A stretch of DNA of 64,000 nucleotides, taken from CCMP332 sp040218795. Its GTDB lineage: Bacteria > Bacteroidota > Bacteroidia > Cytophagales > CCMP332. Of this stretch, positions 1 to 10,264 are shown piece after piece. A program made the translations under genes and the position numbers. The notes beneath the pieces were generated by a model, which was not told the origin of the DNA, ran no database searches, and saw only the letters and a program-made list of their open reading frames with translations. The stretch's first letter is position 1; each line of letters opens with the position of its first letter. The stretch covers positions 1-64,000 of the forward strand of contig JAVJQT010000002.1 of the NCBI GenBank assembly GCA_040218795.1. The letters are read 5' to 3'.

Positions 1-3000
1 ACGGATTCGGTACCAGTATCACCGGGAGCGACGACGACCTACAGTATCGTGTATGTTATAGATGGCAATGGTTGCCAAACGGTGGCACCGAGCGCGAGCA
101 TTACGGGAACCCCACAATTGAACATCAATCCACTGCCAACATTACAAATCACAGATTCAACTACCATTTGTCTGGAAGATCCGGTGATTTTAACCTTTAG
201 TATGTCAGGAACAGCACCGTTTACCTTTACTTACAGAGATGAGCTAACCGGAACTGATTCTACCATTACTACTACTGGCGGCCTGACTACAAAAACTGTA
301 ACAGAGTTTCCACTAGACACAACACTTTACACTTTAGTAAGCATTACTGATGCACAGGGATGTACAGACAGCATTAATAATGCACCGATCAATCCAAACT
401 TTGGCGATACTATTTTAGTAAATGTAAACCCACTTCCTATTACAACTCTAAGCGTAATAGAACCTACAGATACAATTTGTTTTGGTGACAATGCTTTATT
501 TACCGTAGATATCACGAATCTGGGTGATGCTCCCGGTCCATATACGGTCGAAATAAGCGGAGGAATTGGAATAATCAATAATTATAACAGTGGAGACACA
601 ATCATCTTTGCACCAAATTCAACAAGCAATTATAATATTGTTTCAATAATGGATGCCAATGGTTGTTCAGTAGTAGCCGGGCATCCAAATCTTCCGGATA
701 CAGTGCAGGTGGTTGTAACACCACTGCCGGTTGTAGAATTATTGCTGGATGATAACGAAATATGTTTAGGAGATTCTGCGAGATTGTATTGGAGAGTTCC
801 AGTTGGAAGTCCAAGATTTGATCTCGTATTGAATACAGATCCAAATGATACAATTCAATCTGTTTCTGTTGGCGATTCAATCTGGGTGAGCCCAACCGAT
901 ACCACAACTTACAGCATTATTTACTTTAGCGATTCATTTGGTTGTACCGTTACGGCACCAAGTTCGAATATTTCGGGTACACCAACATTAATTGTTAATC
1001 CTTTGCCCGACGCAAGTATTTCCATTAATAAGGACACGGTTTGTTTTGGAGAAACAACAACAATCACATTTAGCCTTACTGGACCTAATGATCCTTATAC
1101 CTATCAAATAGATACAACAGGAAATATATTAACTGGATTTAATGCCATCAATGGTACTACATTATCTTATGTGCTCGGCGTGGGTGATCATGATTTTAAA
1201 TTGATCGAGGCTATTGATGATAAGGGCTGTGTTGCAAATATTGCTCCTGCAGATTCTTTGGTTGAGGTATTTGTACATGCATTACCGACGGCATCAATTA
1301 GTGGTGATACCAGCTTATGTGATATGGACCCCTTTGTGTTAAACTTCAATTTAACTGGAAATGGTCCATTAGATGTGTATTTCTCAGATGGAAGCAATAA
1401 TTATTTGCGAACTCTTAATACACCAACTGATACTGCTTTGCTAACACTTCCGGCGACTGTCACCCCATACTTCTTTAAAATTGATTCAGTGTTAGATAGC
1501 AATTCACCTGAAAATTGCAGAGCCACAGATATTACAGGCCTTGTAACCGTACAGGTGTTTGACAGACCTGAAATTGAAATTAATTCATTCGATACAACTA
1601 TTTGTGAGGGAGATCAGGCAATTCTATCCTTTGATATTAATGGAGGAAGAGCACCATTTGAAGTAGATATTTCTGTAGATGGATTGACAGTTGATACCAC
1701 CTTAGTTAATATAGCAGATGGGTCAATTTATATCGTAAGACCAAATGATACAACTACTTATACCATTTTAGAAATTAGAGAAACTGCTACCACAGAAGCT
1801 TGTGTGGGCACTTTGGGTGTGAAATCGAACTTTACGGTTAATGTAAATCCTTTACCAACAGCTAATTTAACCTTGGTAGGCCCTGACACAAAATGTTTTG
1901 GAGACAGCATTACCATCAATATTCAGTTTACTGGAAGAGCGCCATATGATCTGTCATTGTTGACCAATTATGCAGGTCCAGTGTCTCTAAATGGTGTACA
2001 GACCAATGACACGACATTTAATGTGTCGAGTAGTTTCCCGGGTTTTGGAAATACAATTTCCCTATTTACACTTGATGATGGCCATACACCGACATGTTCT
2101 GTAATTCAGGGAGACCCTCAGCTTACAGGCAGTGTTACCTTTAATTTAAATGATTTGCCAACAGCAAGTTTAAATCCTCAGGGTCTGACTTCTATTTGTA
2201 GAGGCGACTCCGCTGATTTATTAGTTGTGATTTCACAAGGAGACCTACCATATAGGGTATACATTTCTGATGGAAGTACCAATTATGTCGATTCACTTGA
2301 TATAACATCAGGAAATACTGGAACTATTGCTGTAAGTCCACAGAATACAAGTACATTCCAAATCGATTCTGTGGTAGACGGAAGTTTACCATTGAGCTGT
2401 AGAGCACAAAGCATTAACGGAACCGTTTTAATTACAGTGAATGACCGTCCAACGGTTGGAATTTCAGGTATTGATACCATTTGTGCTTTTGAAAACAGTT
2501 CATTTCAATTGCAAACAGCTGGTACGGGGCCGTGGTTAGTTACTTATACCAATGGTGTGGATACTTTACCAACATTTGTTTCAAGCAGTCCTTCCACAGT
2601 ATCATTATTTAATCCTCCTGTAGGTTTGAATGTATATTCCATTGTATCAATAAGCGATAATGGTACAGTACCTTCATGCCCGGCGGATTCATTAACAAAT
2701 GATACAGCATATGTATATGTAAATGATCTGCCAACGGCGAATTTAACTGGAGACACAACCATATGTGATGGAGAGCCATTACCGGTTTATCTTGATTTTG
2801 GAGTAACCAATGGACCGTTTGATGTGACGATTACAGATGGAACCAATAACTACAATTTCACCGGTCTAAGTCAGCAAGACACTGTATTGATTCCTTATCC
2901 CGGACCGGGTTTCTATATTTACAGATTTACATCGGTAGTGGATGATAATACCAATTGTGTGCCGCTGGTTACTACCGGGCAGGCCATTGTTCAGGTAAGA

Positions 3001-5748
3001 CCTATTCCTACGGTTACGCTTTCTGTAGTTGGAAATACAGTAATATGTGGTGTTGATTCAGTTGGTAAATTCCTGCAATTCAATTTTGATGAACCAAATA
3101 TTTACGATCTGATTCTTCAAAGAAATGGAGTAAATGTTGATACCCTGACTGGTATTGGAAACGGTACTATACTTCAGGCTCCTGGATTACAGGTTGGTAA
3201 TAACAGCTATACCATTGCCTCATCGGTATATTCCACTGACCCACAATGTGCGCTTAATATTGTAAACAATGCAGATATATTTGTCAATGCAGATCCTACT
3301 ATTACGATTCAGGATGACGATACCATTTGTGTCGGTAGCTCTGTAACACTTAATCTAAGTGCTACTGGATTGGCTAATTATTCAGTACAATACATTGGTA
3401 ATACGGGGATTCAAACTGTGAATTCAGCAAACGCAAACTTCACGCTCACAGTAAGTCCGACGATTACCACATCGTTCAGATTACTTAGCATAACAGATGG
3501 CAATGGCTGTTCTACAAATAATATTTTACCATCCGATTCTACGGAAGCAACCATAGTTGTTAATCAACTGCCAACGGCTTCATTAAAAGTAGATGGATTC
3601 TTCTCAAGCAGTGTTACATTCTGTGAAGAAGACACGATCGCCCTACAATATCAATTAACAGGAAATGGGCCATTTGATGTCATTGTAAATGATAATTTGG
3701 GTAACTCATTTATTAGGAATAATGTAAGTAATCTGGATACCTTACTGCTGGTGAATCCTGTACCACCTGTAGGTGCAACTACACAGTATTTCTTTACTCA
3801 GGTTACTGATAACAATAATCCTGCATGTGTTCCAACAAGCTTGGGAAGTCCTGTAAATATTACGGTTGAACCATTACCAACCGCCACAATTTCCGGAGAC
3901 AATACCATATGCGACGGCTATCCATCAACCTTGACCTTTAATTTCACAGGAACTGGGCCATGGACGTTTAGATATTTTGACGGAACATTGGTTTCTGCTA
4001 CACAGGCGACCAATATTTCAACTTACACCATTGATGTATTCCCAAGTACAACTACAACCTACACCATATTTGATGTAGTAGATCAGGGAACAAGTAATCA
4101 GTGTTCAATAGATTCGACACATGCGAATGTTACGGGAAGTGCCACGGTTGTTGTTCAGCCGGCAGTAAATGCAGATTTCACGTTTAATTCTGATGAAGTT
4201 TGCGGTTTCCCAACAGTGGTGTTTACCGATCAAACTACACCATCACAGGTATATACTTACTTATGGGATTTCGGAGATACATTGAGTACATCAACTCAAC
4301 AAAGCCCAACACACCAATATTCCAATACCAGCATGTTCCCAATTGATTATGTGGTCAAAATGGTGGCAACCTCACCAATTGGATGTATGGATTCAGTAGA
4401 AAAAGTGGTGAGAGTAAGACCGGAAATTATAGCGGATGTTACACCGGATGTTAGCAGCGGTTGCTCCCCATTGGATGTAGTATTTAACTCAAATACTATA
4501 GCGGCAGGTTATGAATGGGATTTTGAGAATAACGGAACACAGTTATTGCCAAACAATAATTCAGTAACGCATACTTTCACTAATACGGGCTTGGTTCCTG
4601 TAGTCTTTGACGTGTATCATGTTGCGTTGAATCAGTACGGTTGTACGGATACATTGATTATCCCAATCACGGTAAATCCAAAACCACAACCTTCATTCAA
4701 TGCAAATCCGGTTCAGCAAAACTGGCCTCCTAGTCCTGTTACTTTTACCAATAGTACACCAAACCTAAATAGTAATACATATTTCTGGGATTTCGGTGAT
4801 ACTGCAAGTGGAACCAGCAACCAGGTTAGTCCAACCTATGACTTTGGAACTTTTGGAACATTCACGGTTACTATGGTCGCAACAACCCAAAATGGCTGTA
4901 TAGACTCCACAACGCGATTGGTTACCATTTTCCCAAGTTTACCAACTGCTGATTTTGTGGGTGAAACATCTGGTTGTGTGCCATTTGAATTCACATTTAC
5001 CAATACATCTGCTTTTGGAATTAGCTACAAATGGGTATTTAGTGATGGAAGTGAATATTTTAGCGAAAATGTGACTAAAACATTCTTTGATCCCGGAGTT
5101 TATGATGTAAAACTTATTACAACAGGCATCAATAACTTTAAAGATTCTGTAGAGCGATTTGCAGTAGTCACAGGATTTCCTAATCCGACAGCTAATTTCT
5201 TCTCAAGAGACTCTGTATTTGTTGGTCTAAATGAGATTAACTTCTCAAATGAGTCAAGGAATGCATCTGAATTCTTCTGGGACTTTGGCGACGGTACCAC
5301 TTCGGATGAAAGGTCACCAACGAAAAATTACAGATTTGAAGGTCAATACGATGTTACCATGGTGGCTATTAATGTGGTAAATGATAGTATAGCATGTAGA
5401 GATACTGCAAACAAAATCATCTATGTATTGCCGGTAGGAGATATTATCGTACCTAATGCATTTACACCGGGCGAAGGTGGGCCAAACGGAGGTGCTGTTA
5501 ATCCATTTGACAGATTTAACAATACTGTTTTTTACCCGGTAATTCGAAAAGAGTTTGTAGCGTTGAAATTTGAAGTATTTAACCGTTGGGGTGAGCCAAT
5601 CTTCCAATCCAATACTGTAAATGTAGGATGGGATGGCTATGTAAACGGATCGCCGGCACCTCAGGGAGTATATATTTACAGAGTACAGGTTGAGTTCGCT
5701 GATGGTTCTAAAGAAACCAAAGTAGGAGATGTTACTCTACTTAGATAA
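1..5748 (+). CDS. Giant T9SS type-B secreted repeat protein (3' part only)
   Basis: The frame is open from the first base, so the gene starts upstream of the window; about 1915 residues are visible. At least 14 Ig-like repeats of roughly 90-110 residues run to about nt 4170, each opening with a PLPT-like motif followed by a conserved Cys (TIC, CxGD). Five PKD domains with WDFGD-type motifs follow (about 4171-5440). The last ~100 residues are a gliding-motility-associated C-terminal domain: VPNAFTPG, then FNRWGEPIF, WDGYVNG and PQGVYIYRV. Known of the family: this is the T9SS type-B sorting signal, seen on SprB-like adhesins and other cell-surface proteins. Inference: an exported surface adhesin or matrix protein. 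The PorP/SprF gene directly downstream is the usual partner for type-B cargo. Total length and any signal peptide cannot be seen. Confidence 0.93.
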   Translation, partial: TDSVPVSPGATTTYSIVYVIDGNGCQTVAPSASITGTPQLNINPLPTLQITDSTTICLEDPVILTFSMSGTAPFTFTYRDELTGTDSTITTTGGLTTKTVTEFPLDTTLYTLVSITDAQGCTDSINNAPINPNFGDTILVNVNPLPITTLSVIEPTDTICFGDNALFTVDITNLGDAPGPYTVEISGGIGIINNYNSGDTIIFAPNSTSNYNIVSIMDANGCSVVAGHPNLPDTVQVVVTPLPVVELLLDDNEICLGDSARLYWRVPVGSPRFDLVLNTDPNDTIQSVSVGDSIWVSPTDTTTYSIIYFSDSFGCTVTAPSSNISGTPTLIVNPLPDASISINKDTVCFGETTTITFSLTGPNDPYTYQIDTTGNILTGFNAINGTTLSYVLGVGDHDFKLIEAIDDKGCVANIAPADSLVEVFVHALPTASISGDTSLCDMDPFVLNFNLTGNGPLDVYFSDGSNNYLRTLNTPTDTALLTLPATVTPYFFKIDSVLDSNSPENCRATDITGLVTVQVFDRPEIEINSFDTTICEGDQAILSFDINGGRAPFEVDISVDGLTVDTTLVNIADGSIYIVRPNDTTTYTILEIRETATTEACVGTLGVKSNFTVNVNPLPTANLTLVGPDTKCFGDSITINIQFTGRAPYDLSLLTNYAGPVSLNGVQTNDTTFNVSSSFPGFGNTISLFTLDDGHTPTCSVIQGDPQLTGSVTFNLNDLPTASLNPQGLTSICRGDSADLLVVISQGDLPYRVYISDGSTNYVDSLDITSGNTGTIAVSPQNTSTFQIDSVVDGSLPLSCRAQSINGTVLITVNDRPTVGISGIDTICAFENSSFQLQTAGTGPWLVTYTNGVDTLPTFVSSSPSTVSLFNPPVGLNVYSIVSISDNGTVPSCPADSLTNDTAYVYVNDLPTANLTGDTTICDGEPLPVYLDFGVTNGPFDVTITDGTNNYNFTGLSQQDTVLIPYPGPGFYIYRFTSVVDDNTNCVPLVTTGQAIVQVRPIPTVTLSVVGNTVICGVDSVGKFLQFNFDEPNIYDLILQRNGVNVDTLTGIGNGTILQAPGLQVGNNSYTIASSVYSTDPQCALNIVNNADIFVNADPTITIQDDDTICVGSSVTLNLSATGLANYSVQYIGNTGIQTVNSANANFTLTVSPTITTSFRLLSITDGNGCSTNNILPSDSTEATIVVNQLPTASLKVDGFFSSSVTFCEEDTIALQYQLTGNGPFDVIVNDNLGNSFIRNNVSNLDTLLLVNPVPPVGATTQYFFTQVTDNNNPACVPTSLGSPVNITVEPLPTATISGDNTICDGYPSTLTFNFTGTGPWTFRYFDGTLVSATQATNISTYTIDVFPSTTTTYTIFDVVDQGTSNQCSIDSTHANVTGSATVVVQPAVNADFTFNSDEVCGFPTVVFTDQTTPSQVYTYLWDFGDTLSTSTQQSPTHQYSNTSMFPIDYVVKMVATSPIGCMDSVEKVVRVRPEIIADVTPDVSSGCSPLDVVFNSNTIAAGYEWDFENNGTQLLPNNNSVTHTFTNTGLVPVVFDVYHVALNQYGCTDTLIIPITVNPKPQPSFNANPVQQNWPPSPVTFTNSTPNLNSNTYFWDFGDTASGTSNQVSPTYDFGTFGTFTVTMVATTQNGCIDSTTRLVTIFPSLPTADFVGETSGCVPFEFTFTNTSAFGISYKWVFSDGSEYFSENVTKTFFDPGVYDVKLITTGINNFKDSVERFAVVTGFPNPTANFFSRDSVFVGLNEINFSNESRNASEFFWDFGDGTTSDERSPTKNYRFEGQYDVTMVAINVVNDSIACRDTANKIIYVLPVGDIIVPNAFTPGEGGPNGGAVNPFDRFNNTVFYPVIRKEFVALKFEVFNRWGEPIFQSNTVNVGWDGYVNGSPAPQGVYIYRVQVEFADGSKETKVGDVTLLR
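121..4170 (+). repeat. Array of ~14 diverged Ig-like coding repeats
   Basis: Within the giant secreted protein, about 300-nt units recur. Each encodes a PLPT, DLPT or RPT opening, a TIC/CxGD/CEED cysteine 8-15 residues later, a TGxGPF-like core, a VxPxxTTTY strand and a second Cys before the next unit. They are diverged at DNA level (protein-level repeats), which suggests old duplication rather than recent slippage. The two Cys per unit could form one disulfide per repeat after export. Confidence 0.8.
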
Positions 5749-5758
5749 GTTTTATAGT

Positions 5759-6802
5759 ATGAGAAGAAGTCTATCACATATTGCCTTTTTAATACTGCTC
5801 ATAAGCGGTATATCGAAAGCTCAGGATTATCAATTCACCCAATTCTATGCAGCTCCATTGTACCTTAATCCGGCTTTTGCAGGTTCTTCGGATTGGGCCA
5901 GAGCCAATGTACTTTATAGAATGCAGTGGCCTGCAGCTGCTGCTAAATTCACCACAATGTATGCAAGCTTTGATCAGAATATTCCTCAAATAAGAAGTGG
6001 AGCAGGATTATTGGTCAGTCGAGATGTACAGGGTAGTGCACGCTTGTCTACGACTTCGGTAATGGGCCAATATGCTTACAGGTTAAACATAAATAGGAAA
6101 TGGGCTTTTAGAGCAGGAGCTGGTGTAGGTTACTCCTGGTTGAGTATAGACGGATCGGCTTTAACGCTTCGAGAGAATATAGATAACCAAACAGGATCAA
6201 TTTCTAATACAGCTGCTTCTTTGGTTAATTTTGAAAACAGACGGTTTTTTGATGTTGTTGCCGGTGGCTTGCTCTATTCTTCCAAAGCTTGGGTTGGGAC
6301 TTCTGTAAGACATATCAATCAACCTGACATGACCGTAGTCACGGGCGGAGCTCAAAAACTACCACTTTATCTTTCTGTACATGGGGGTTATCAAATTCCA
6401 TTGTTTCCGGGAATGCAATATCGAAAAGGTGCAGATGTGAGACCTTCCTTTATTTCACCGGCATTTCATTTTAAAAAGCAAGCTAAATTTATGCAATTGG
6501 ATCTTGGAGCCTATTATTATTACGATTTCTTAACTTTTGGTGCATGGTATAGAGGAATTCCGGTTGTAAAAAAAGAAACAGTAACAATAACCAATCATGA
6601 TGCATTCTCCATATTGGCTGGTTACAGGTGGAAGGGTTTGAGCATTGCTTATAGTTATGATATTACAATTTCCCCTTTGTCTACTTTGAATACAGGTGGA
6701 GCACATGAAATTTCAATGATATATGAATTCGAATATGCTTTCAACCCTATTAAGGGTCGTCCTCCAAAAGATCAAAGGTTAATCCCTTGTCCGAGGTTTT
6801 AA
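5759..6802 (+). CDS. PorP/SprF family T9SS outer-membrane protein
   Basis: This is a 347-residue outer-membrane beta-barrel of the PorP/SprF family. The ATG at 5759 is preferred over an in-frame ATG at 5729, because it gives a clean signal peptide ending in ISKAQ; the earlier start would overlap the upstream gene and add a polar leader. Family features are the QDYQFTQFYAAPLYLNPAFAG opening and a repeated amphipathic-strand pattern to the C-terminus. Members of the family assist surface attachment or propulsion of particular T9SS type-B substrates. The gene begins 10 nt after the type-B protein's stop, so the two are almost certainly co-transcribed and functionally paired, as with SprB and SprF. 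Confidence 0.92.
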   Translation: MRRSLSHIAFLILLISGISKAQDYQFTQFYAAPLYLNPAFAGSSDWARANVLYRMQWPAAAAKFTTMYASFDQNIPQIRSGAGLLVSRDVQGSARLSTTSVMGQYAYRLNINRKWAFRAGAGVGYSWLSIDGSALTLRENIDNQTGSISNTAASLVNFENRRFFDVVAGGLLYSSKAWVGTSVRHINQPDMTVVTGGAQKLPLYLSVHGGYQIPLFPGMQYRKGADVRPSFISPAFHFKKQAKFMQLDLGAYYYYDFLTFGAWYRGIPVVKKETVTITNHDAFSILAGYRWKGLSIAYSYDITISPLSTLNTGGAHEISMIYEFEYAFNPIKGRPPKDQRLIPCPRF

Positions 6803-6883
6803 GGGTATTTTTCCGAGCAATCACGGATTCGTTTAAATAAAAAGCATTTATTTTTATATTCTAAGTATATTTAGACACTTAGA

Positions 6884-8908
6884 ATGGCCTCAAACAGCTC
6901 TTTTTTCAAACAAATATTATCCAAAATTACAATACCAGTTATTGTAATAATGATAATTACTGCATGGGTGAGCTATGAAAACACAAGGAACATACTCTCT
7001 AGTACAAGTAAGCAGAAAAGTGAATTAATCTCAGATGAAATTCATCATGTCTTTAAAGAAAAGGAACTCAAGATGGAGGGCCTTGAACAAGAACTTGAAG
7101 ACAATATGGCACGCCTTAGCAATCGCTTAATAAATTACTATTTTAATGCACAGGAGAATTTGGAAAATGTAAATCTTGATTCCATCCGAAATATTCTTGG
7201 GGTAGACACCAGTTTGGTTGATCTCTATATTGTTGATACCAATGGAATTGTTGTAAATACAACTATGAAGTCCGATCTCAATCTCAATCTATTTTCATTT
7301 GGTCCTGAGTTCTCAAATTTCTTAAAAGAGCGTTTTGAAGATGACGATTTTTACAGTTCGAGATTTGGCGTAGAGATAAAGACCAATAATCTTAAAAAAT
7401 ATTCCTACGAAAAAACCAATGATAACAACTATTTAATAGAAATAGGTCATTATTCTCCAAGAGCAGACAAAATAATTAGCACTTTCAATAAACGTTTAGA
7501 TTCGATATCATCTATACAAAAAGGCATTCTGGATGTCGAGCTTTATGTCGACGATCATAATCCATTAACCTTAAATAAAGCCAAAAACCTAAAGGAAATT
7601 CATAGAAGGGTTTTGAGGCAAACATTTTCAGATAAAACGAGTCATACTTTAATTGAAATTGAAGACGGTATAAAAATTCATTACGAATACATTTATAGCA
7701 AGGAGGAAGATGAACCGGAAGAATTAGCTTCAGTTGTAAGAATAAAATCAAATAAAAGTATAGAGGAGGAATTATTAAGAGGTGCCATTCGCAGCTCGCT
7801 TTATACTTTTGGTGCAGTAATATTGCTTTTAATACTAATGCTATATATCAATTCAAGGACTCTATTAAAGCCACTTTCTCAATTAAATGAGAAACTTGAT
7901 AGTATACTTAATGGGGATGAATCAAGTGTTGAAATAGAAGGCAATCAAGCATTTTCATCTTTGGCAGAGCGTATAAATGGATTGCTTGAAAAATTAAAAT
8001 CTTCTGAAAGACAAGTTAGCTCGCAGAATAACAAAATAGAAGAACAAGAGGATCAGATCAAGGCTAAAAATGAAGGGGTTGTAGATTCTTTGAGGTATGC
8101 AAAGAAAATTCAAAGTGCATTATTTCCTTCCATTAATCATGTCAATAATATTTTCCCTAATCATTTATTGTTCTACAAACCATTAAGCGTGGTTTCTGGA
8201 GATTTTTATTGGATGGAGGAGGAGAATGATTACAAATATTTTGCAGTGGTGGACTGTACAGGGCACGGAGTTACCGGCGCATTTATAAGTTTAGTGGGTT
8301 TAAATAGCTTAAATCGTACCATAAGGGAGTTCAAAATGACCAATCCTTCAGAAATTCTGGAAAAGGTAAATGAACTAGTGGAAAATACACTTCAACAAAA
8401 GGATGCTGAAATTAAAGATGGTATGGACATTGCGTTGTGTGCATATTCAATTAAAGAAAAGAAGCTCTATTACTGTGGCGCAAATAGCCCGATATTTATT
8501 ACCCGCCAAACTAAAATGGGCAATCTTATTATAGACAAATCCTGGACAGAACCCGATGAAGAAGGGAAAGACTTTTCATTTTATGAAATTAAAGGAAATC
8601 GAAAATCAATTGGCGGGATTGAAGTTAAAGATGAAAAATTCAATAGTGTTGAAATTGAGATCAAAGAAAACGACACCATTTATTTATTCACTGATGGCAT
8701 TGCCGATCAAATTGGAGGAGATCAAGGCAAGAAATTTCGTGCAAAAAATCTACGAGAGATGGTGAAAGAAATGCAAAATCTGCCTCTGGAAGAACAAAAA
8801 TCTTCAATTGAAGAAAAAATTAATGCCTGGATGATGGATGGCAAATATGAGCAGATTGACGATATGTGTATGATCGCCGTTAAATTTAGCCAGGAAGATA
8901 ATTCTTAA
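6884..8908 (+). CDS. Membrane-anchored SpoIIE/PP2C-type serine phosphatase
   Basis: The 674-residue protein has a TM helix at about 13-31, an extracytoplasmic sensor region of ~270 residues, a second TM helix at about 303-322, a HAMP-like linker, a coiled coil at about 375-410 and a C-terminal SpoIIE phosphatase domain. Metal-binding PP2C motifs are visible: VSGDFYW, VDCTGHGVTGAF, DGMDIAL, FTDGIADQ and DDMCM. The family dephosphorylates Ser/Thr-phosphorylated anti-sigma-factor antagonists or similar switch proteins in the cytoplasm; the outer domain would sense an unknown signal. No anti-sigma or STAS partner is encoded in this window. The last 23 nt overlap the convergent aat gene. Confidence 0.9.
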   Translation: MASNSSFFKQILSKITIPVIVIMIITAWVSYENTRNILSSTSKQKSELISDEIHHVFKEKELKMEGLEQELEDNMARLSNRLINYYFNAQENLENVNLDSIRNILGVDTSLVDLYIVDTNGIVVNTTMKSDLNLNLFSFGPEFSNFLKERFEDDDFYSSRFGVEIKTNNLKKYSYEKTNDNNYLIEIGHYSPRADKIISTFNKRLDSISSIQKGILDVELYVDDHNPLTLNKAKNLKEIHRRVLRQTFSDKTSHTLIEIEDGIKIHYEYIYSKEEDEPEELASVVRIKSNKSIEEELLRGAIRSSLYTFGAVILLLILMLYINSRTLLKPLSQLNEKLDSILNGDESSVEIEGNQAFSSLAERINGLLEKLKSSERQVSSQNNKIEEQEDQIKAKNEGVVDSLRYAKKIQSALFPSINHVNNIFPNHLLFYKPLSVVSGDFYWMEEENDYKYFAVVDCTGHGVTGAFISLVGLNSLNRTIREFKMTNPSEILEKVNELVENTLQQKDAEIKDGMDIALCAYSIKEKKLYYCGANSPIFITRQTKMGNLIIDKSWTEPDEEGKDFSFYEIKGNRKSIGGIEVKDEKFNSVEIEIKENDTIYLFTDGIADQIGGDQGKKFRAKNLREMVKEMQNLPLEEQKSSIEEKINAWMMDGKYEQIDDMCMIAVKFSQEDNS

Positions 8909-9527
8909 ACTCGCTTCTCGGCATTTCAAATGCTCCCATGGATTTCAAATGCTCGGAATAGATCTGGCAATCAAATAAATCAATACCTTTTTCCAGCAAA
9001 TATTCACAAGCTTTTATCAGAACAAGTTTTGAAGCGTTGTTTTTTAAACTGAACATTGACTCACCCGCAAAATATCCTGGCGTTATGACACCATACATAC
9101 CTCCTATAAGTTCATTATCTTCCCAAATTTCAAAACTCACTGCTTTGCCTTCTTCAGAAAGGGCTTTATAGGCATTCAGCATTTCACCGGTTATCCAGGT
9201 GCCATCTTGCCCTTTTCGAGGCATGCTCTTACATTTACTTATAACACTATTGAAATCATTATTGATCGTAAATTCCCAATTATCCCGAATCAAAATTCTT
9301 TTCATACTTTTTGATATATGAATTCCATTTGTTTTTAGAACAAATCTGGGATCAGGAGACCACCATAATATCGGTTCGCCTTCTGAATACCAAGGAAATA
9401 TTCCATTTAAATAGGCGAGATACAATCGATCCGAACTGAGATCTCCACCAATTGCAATGAGACCGTTTTCTTCGGCTAATTCAATTTCAGGAAAAATCAA
9501 ATTCTCGTTTAATCTAAAAATTGGCAA
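8886..9527 (-). CDS. aat: Leucyl/phenylalanyl-tRNA--protein transferase
   Basis: The 213-residue protein has typical length and motifs: the N-terminal LIAIGGDLSSDRLYLAYLNG, the FPWYSEG and WWSPDPR segments, the ESMFSL core and the C-terminal HLKSMGAFEMPR. The enzyme adds Leu or Phe from aminoacyl-tRNA to the N-terminus of proteins that begin with Arg or Lys, marking them for ClpAP/ClpS degradation in the N-degron pathway. It is the last gene of a minus-strand group with the DUF493 and DUF1232 genes; only one nucleotide separates it from the DUF493 stop. Confidence 0.96.
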   Translation of the reverse strand: MPIFRLNENLIFPEIELAEENGLIAIGGDLSSDRLYLAYLNGIFPWYSEGEPILWWSPDPRFVLKTNGIHISKSMKRILIRDNWEFTINNDFNSVISKCKSMPRKGQDGTWITGEMLNAYKALSEEGKAVSFEIWEDNELIGGMYGVITPGYFAGESMFSLKNNASKLVLIKACEYLLEKGIDLFDCQIYSEHLKSMGAFEMPRSEFKNYLPG

Positions 9528-9528
9528 A

Positions 9529-9807
9529 TTAAAATACGATTAGCTCCTTTATTTTGCTAGCTTCCTTATAGATGTCTATTACATGTTCAGGGCTTTGCAT
9601 TGTTGCTTTGATGGTGACCGAAATATAGGTGCCTTTAGATGAAGATTTAAATGACAAAGAAACATTTTGATCAAATAACTCCCTGACTTTTAATTGTTTG
9701 TCCTTCGCACCTGATTTTAAAATGAATTTAAATATGTATTCCGAAGGCCATTCATAGCTTTCCTCAAGCTGAATCTTTAAAGACTCATATTTCGCTTTCA
9801 GACTCAT
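9529..9807 (-). CDS. DUF493 (YbeD-like) family protein
   Basis: A 92-residue protein matching the DUF493/YbeD family: a small alpha-beta fold, here with YIFKFILK and a conserved SSKGTYISVTIKATMQSPEHVIDIYKE region near the C-terminus. The family resembles a regulatory ferredoxin-like (ACT-like) domain, but its function in Bacteroidota is not established. The start at 9807 overlaps the 3' end of the DUF1232 gene by 23 nt, so translation is probably coupled; aat follows after one base. Confidence 0.8.
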   Translation of the reverse strand: MSLKAKYESLKIQLEESYEWPSEYIFKFILKSGAKDKQLKVRELFDQNVSLSFKSSSKGTYISVTIKATMQSPEHVIDIYKEASKIKELIVF

Positions 9808-10210
9808 AAATTTCGATTTCCTGATTGATTTTCCAAGAATTGAATTTATCGATTTCGTTTTTTACTTTCCCTAGAATAAAGATGAGGACTGCCGCATCAT
9901 CTGCAAATCCAATTAAAGGAAGGAAGTCTGGGATAATATCGAATGGATTGATGAAATACAAAATTCCGGCAATAAGGAAGATGATTGTTTTTTGATCTAC
10001 ATCCTTATAGGTTCCGTTAATGTATGCTTTAATGATCTGAATGAAAGTTTCCACATTTTCCATTAAATCCCTTAATCCGGGATCGAGATTTTTAGCTTTT
10101 TCCCAGGCTGTATCAATTTTATTTTCTAAAAGGGAACGATTAGCAACAATTGATTTGGCCTTTTCCACATATTTCGATACCGAATTTTTGAATTTGTTCT
10201 CGCCGTCCAT
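9785..10210 (-). CDS. DUF1232 (YkvA-like) membrane protein
   Basis: A 141-residue protein with the DUF1232 core: IIFLIAGILYFINPFDIIPDFLP followed by GFADDAAVL. This NPxDxIPD-type hydrophobic segment, followed by an acidic pair, defines the YkvA family of small bacterial membrane-associated proteins of unknown function. The N-terminal ~75 residues are charged and helical. It is the first gene of the set leading to DUF493 and aat. Confidence 0.85.
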   Translation of the reverse strand: MDGENKFKNSVSKYVEKAKSIVANRSLLENKIDTAWEKAKNLDPGLRDLMENVETFIQIIKAYINGTYKDVDQKTIIFLIAGILYFINPFDIIPDFLPLIGFADDAAVLIFILGKVKNEIDKFNSWKINQEIEIYESESEI

Positions 10211-10264
10211 TTTGCCAATTATATAAAATACTTATCTATCTAAAGAATATAAAAGCTATAATAT

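Noticed and set aside
121..4170. Regularly spaced repeats considered as a CRISPR or satellite array
   Set aside because: The repeats are ~300 nt, encode protein in one frame and differ at DNA level; they are Ig-like coding repeats.
5729..5758. Earlier start for the PorP/SprF gene
   Set aside because: It would add ten polar residues before a clean signal peptide and overlap the upstream coding region; 5759 is preferred.
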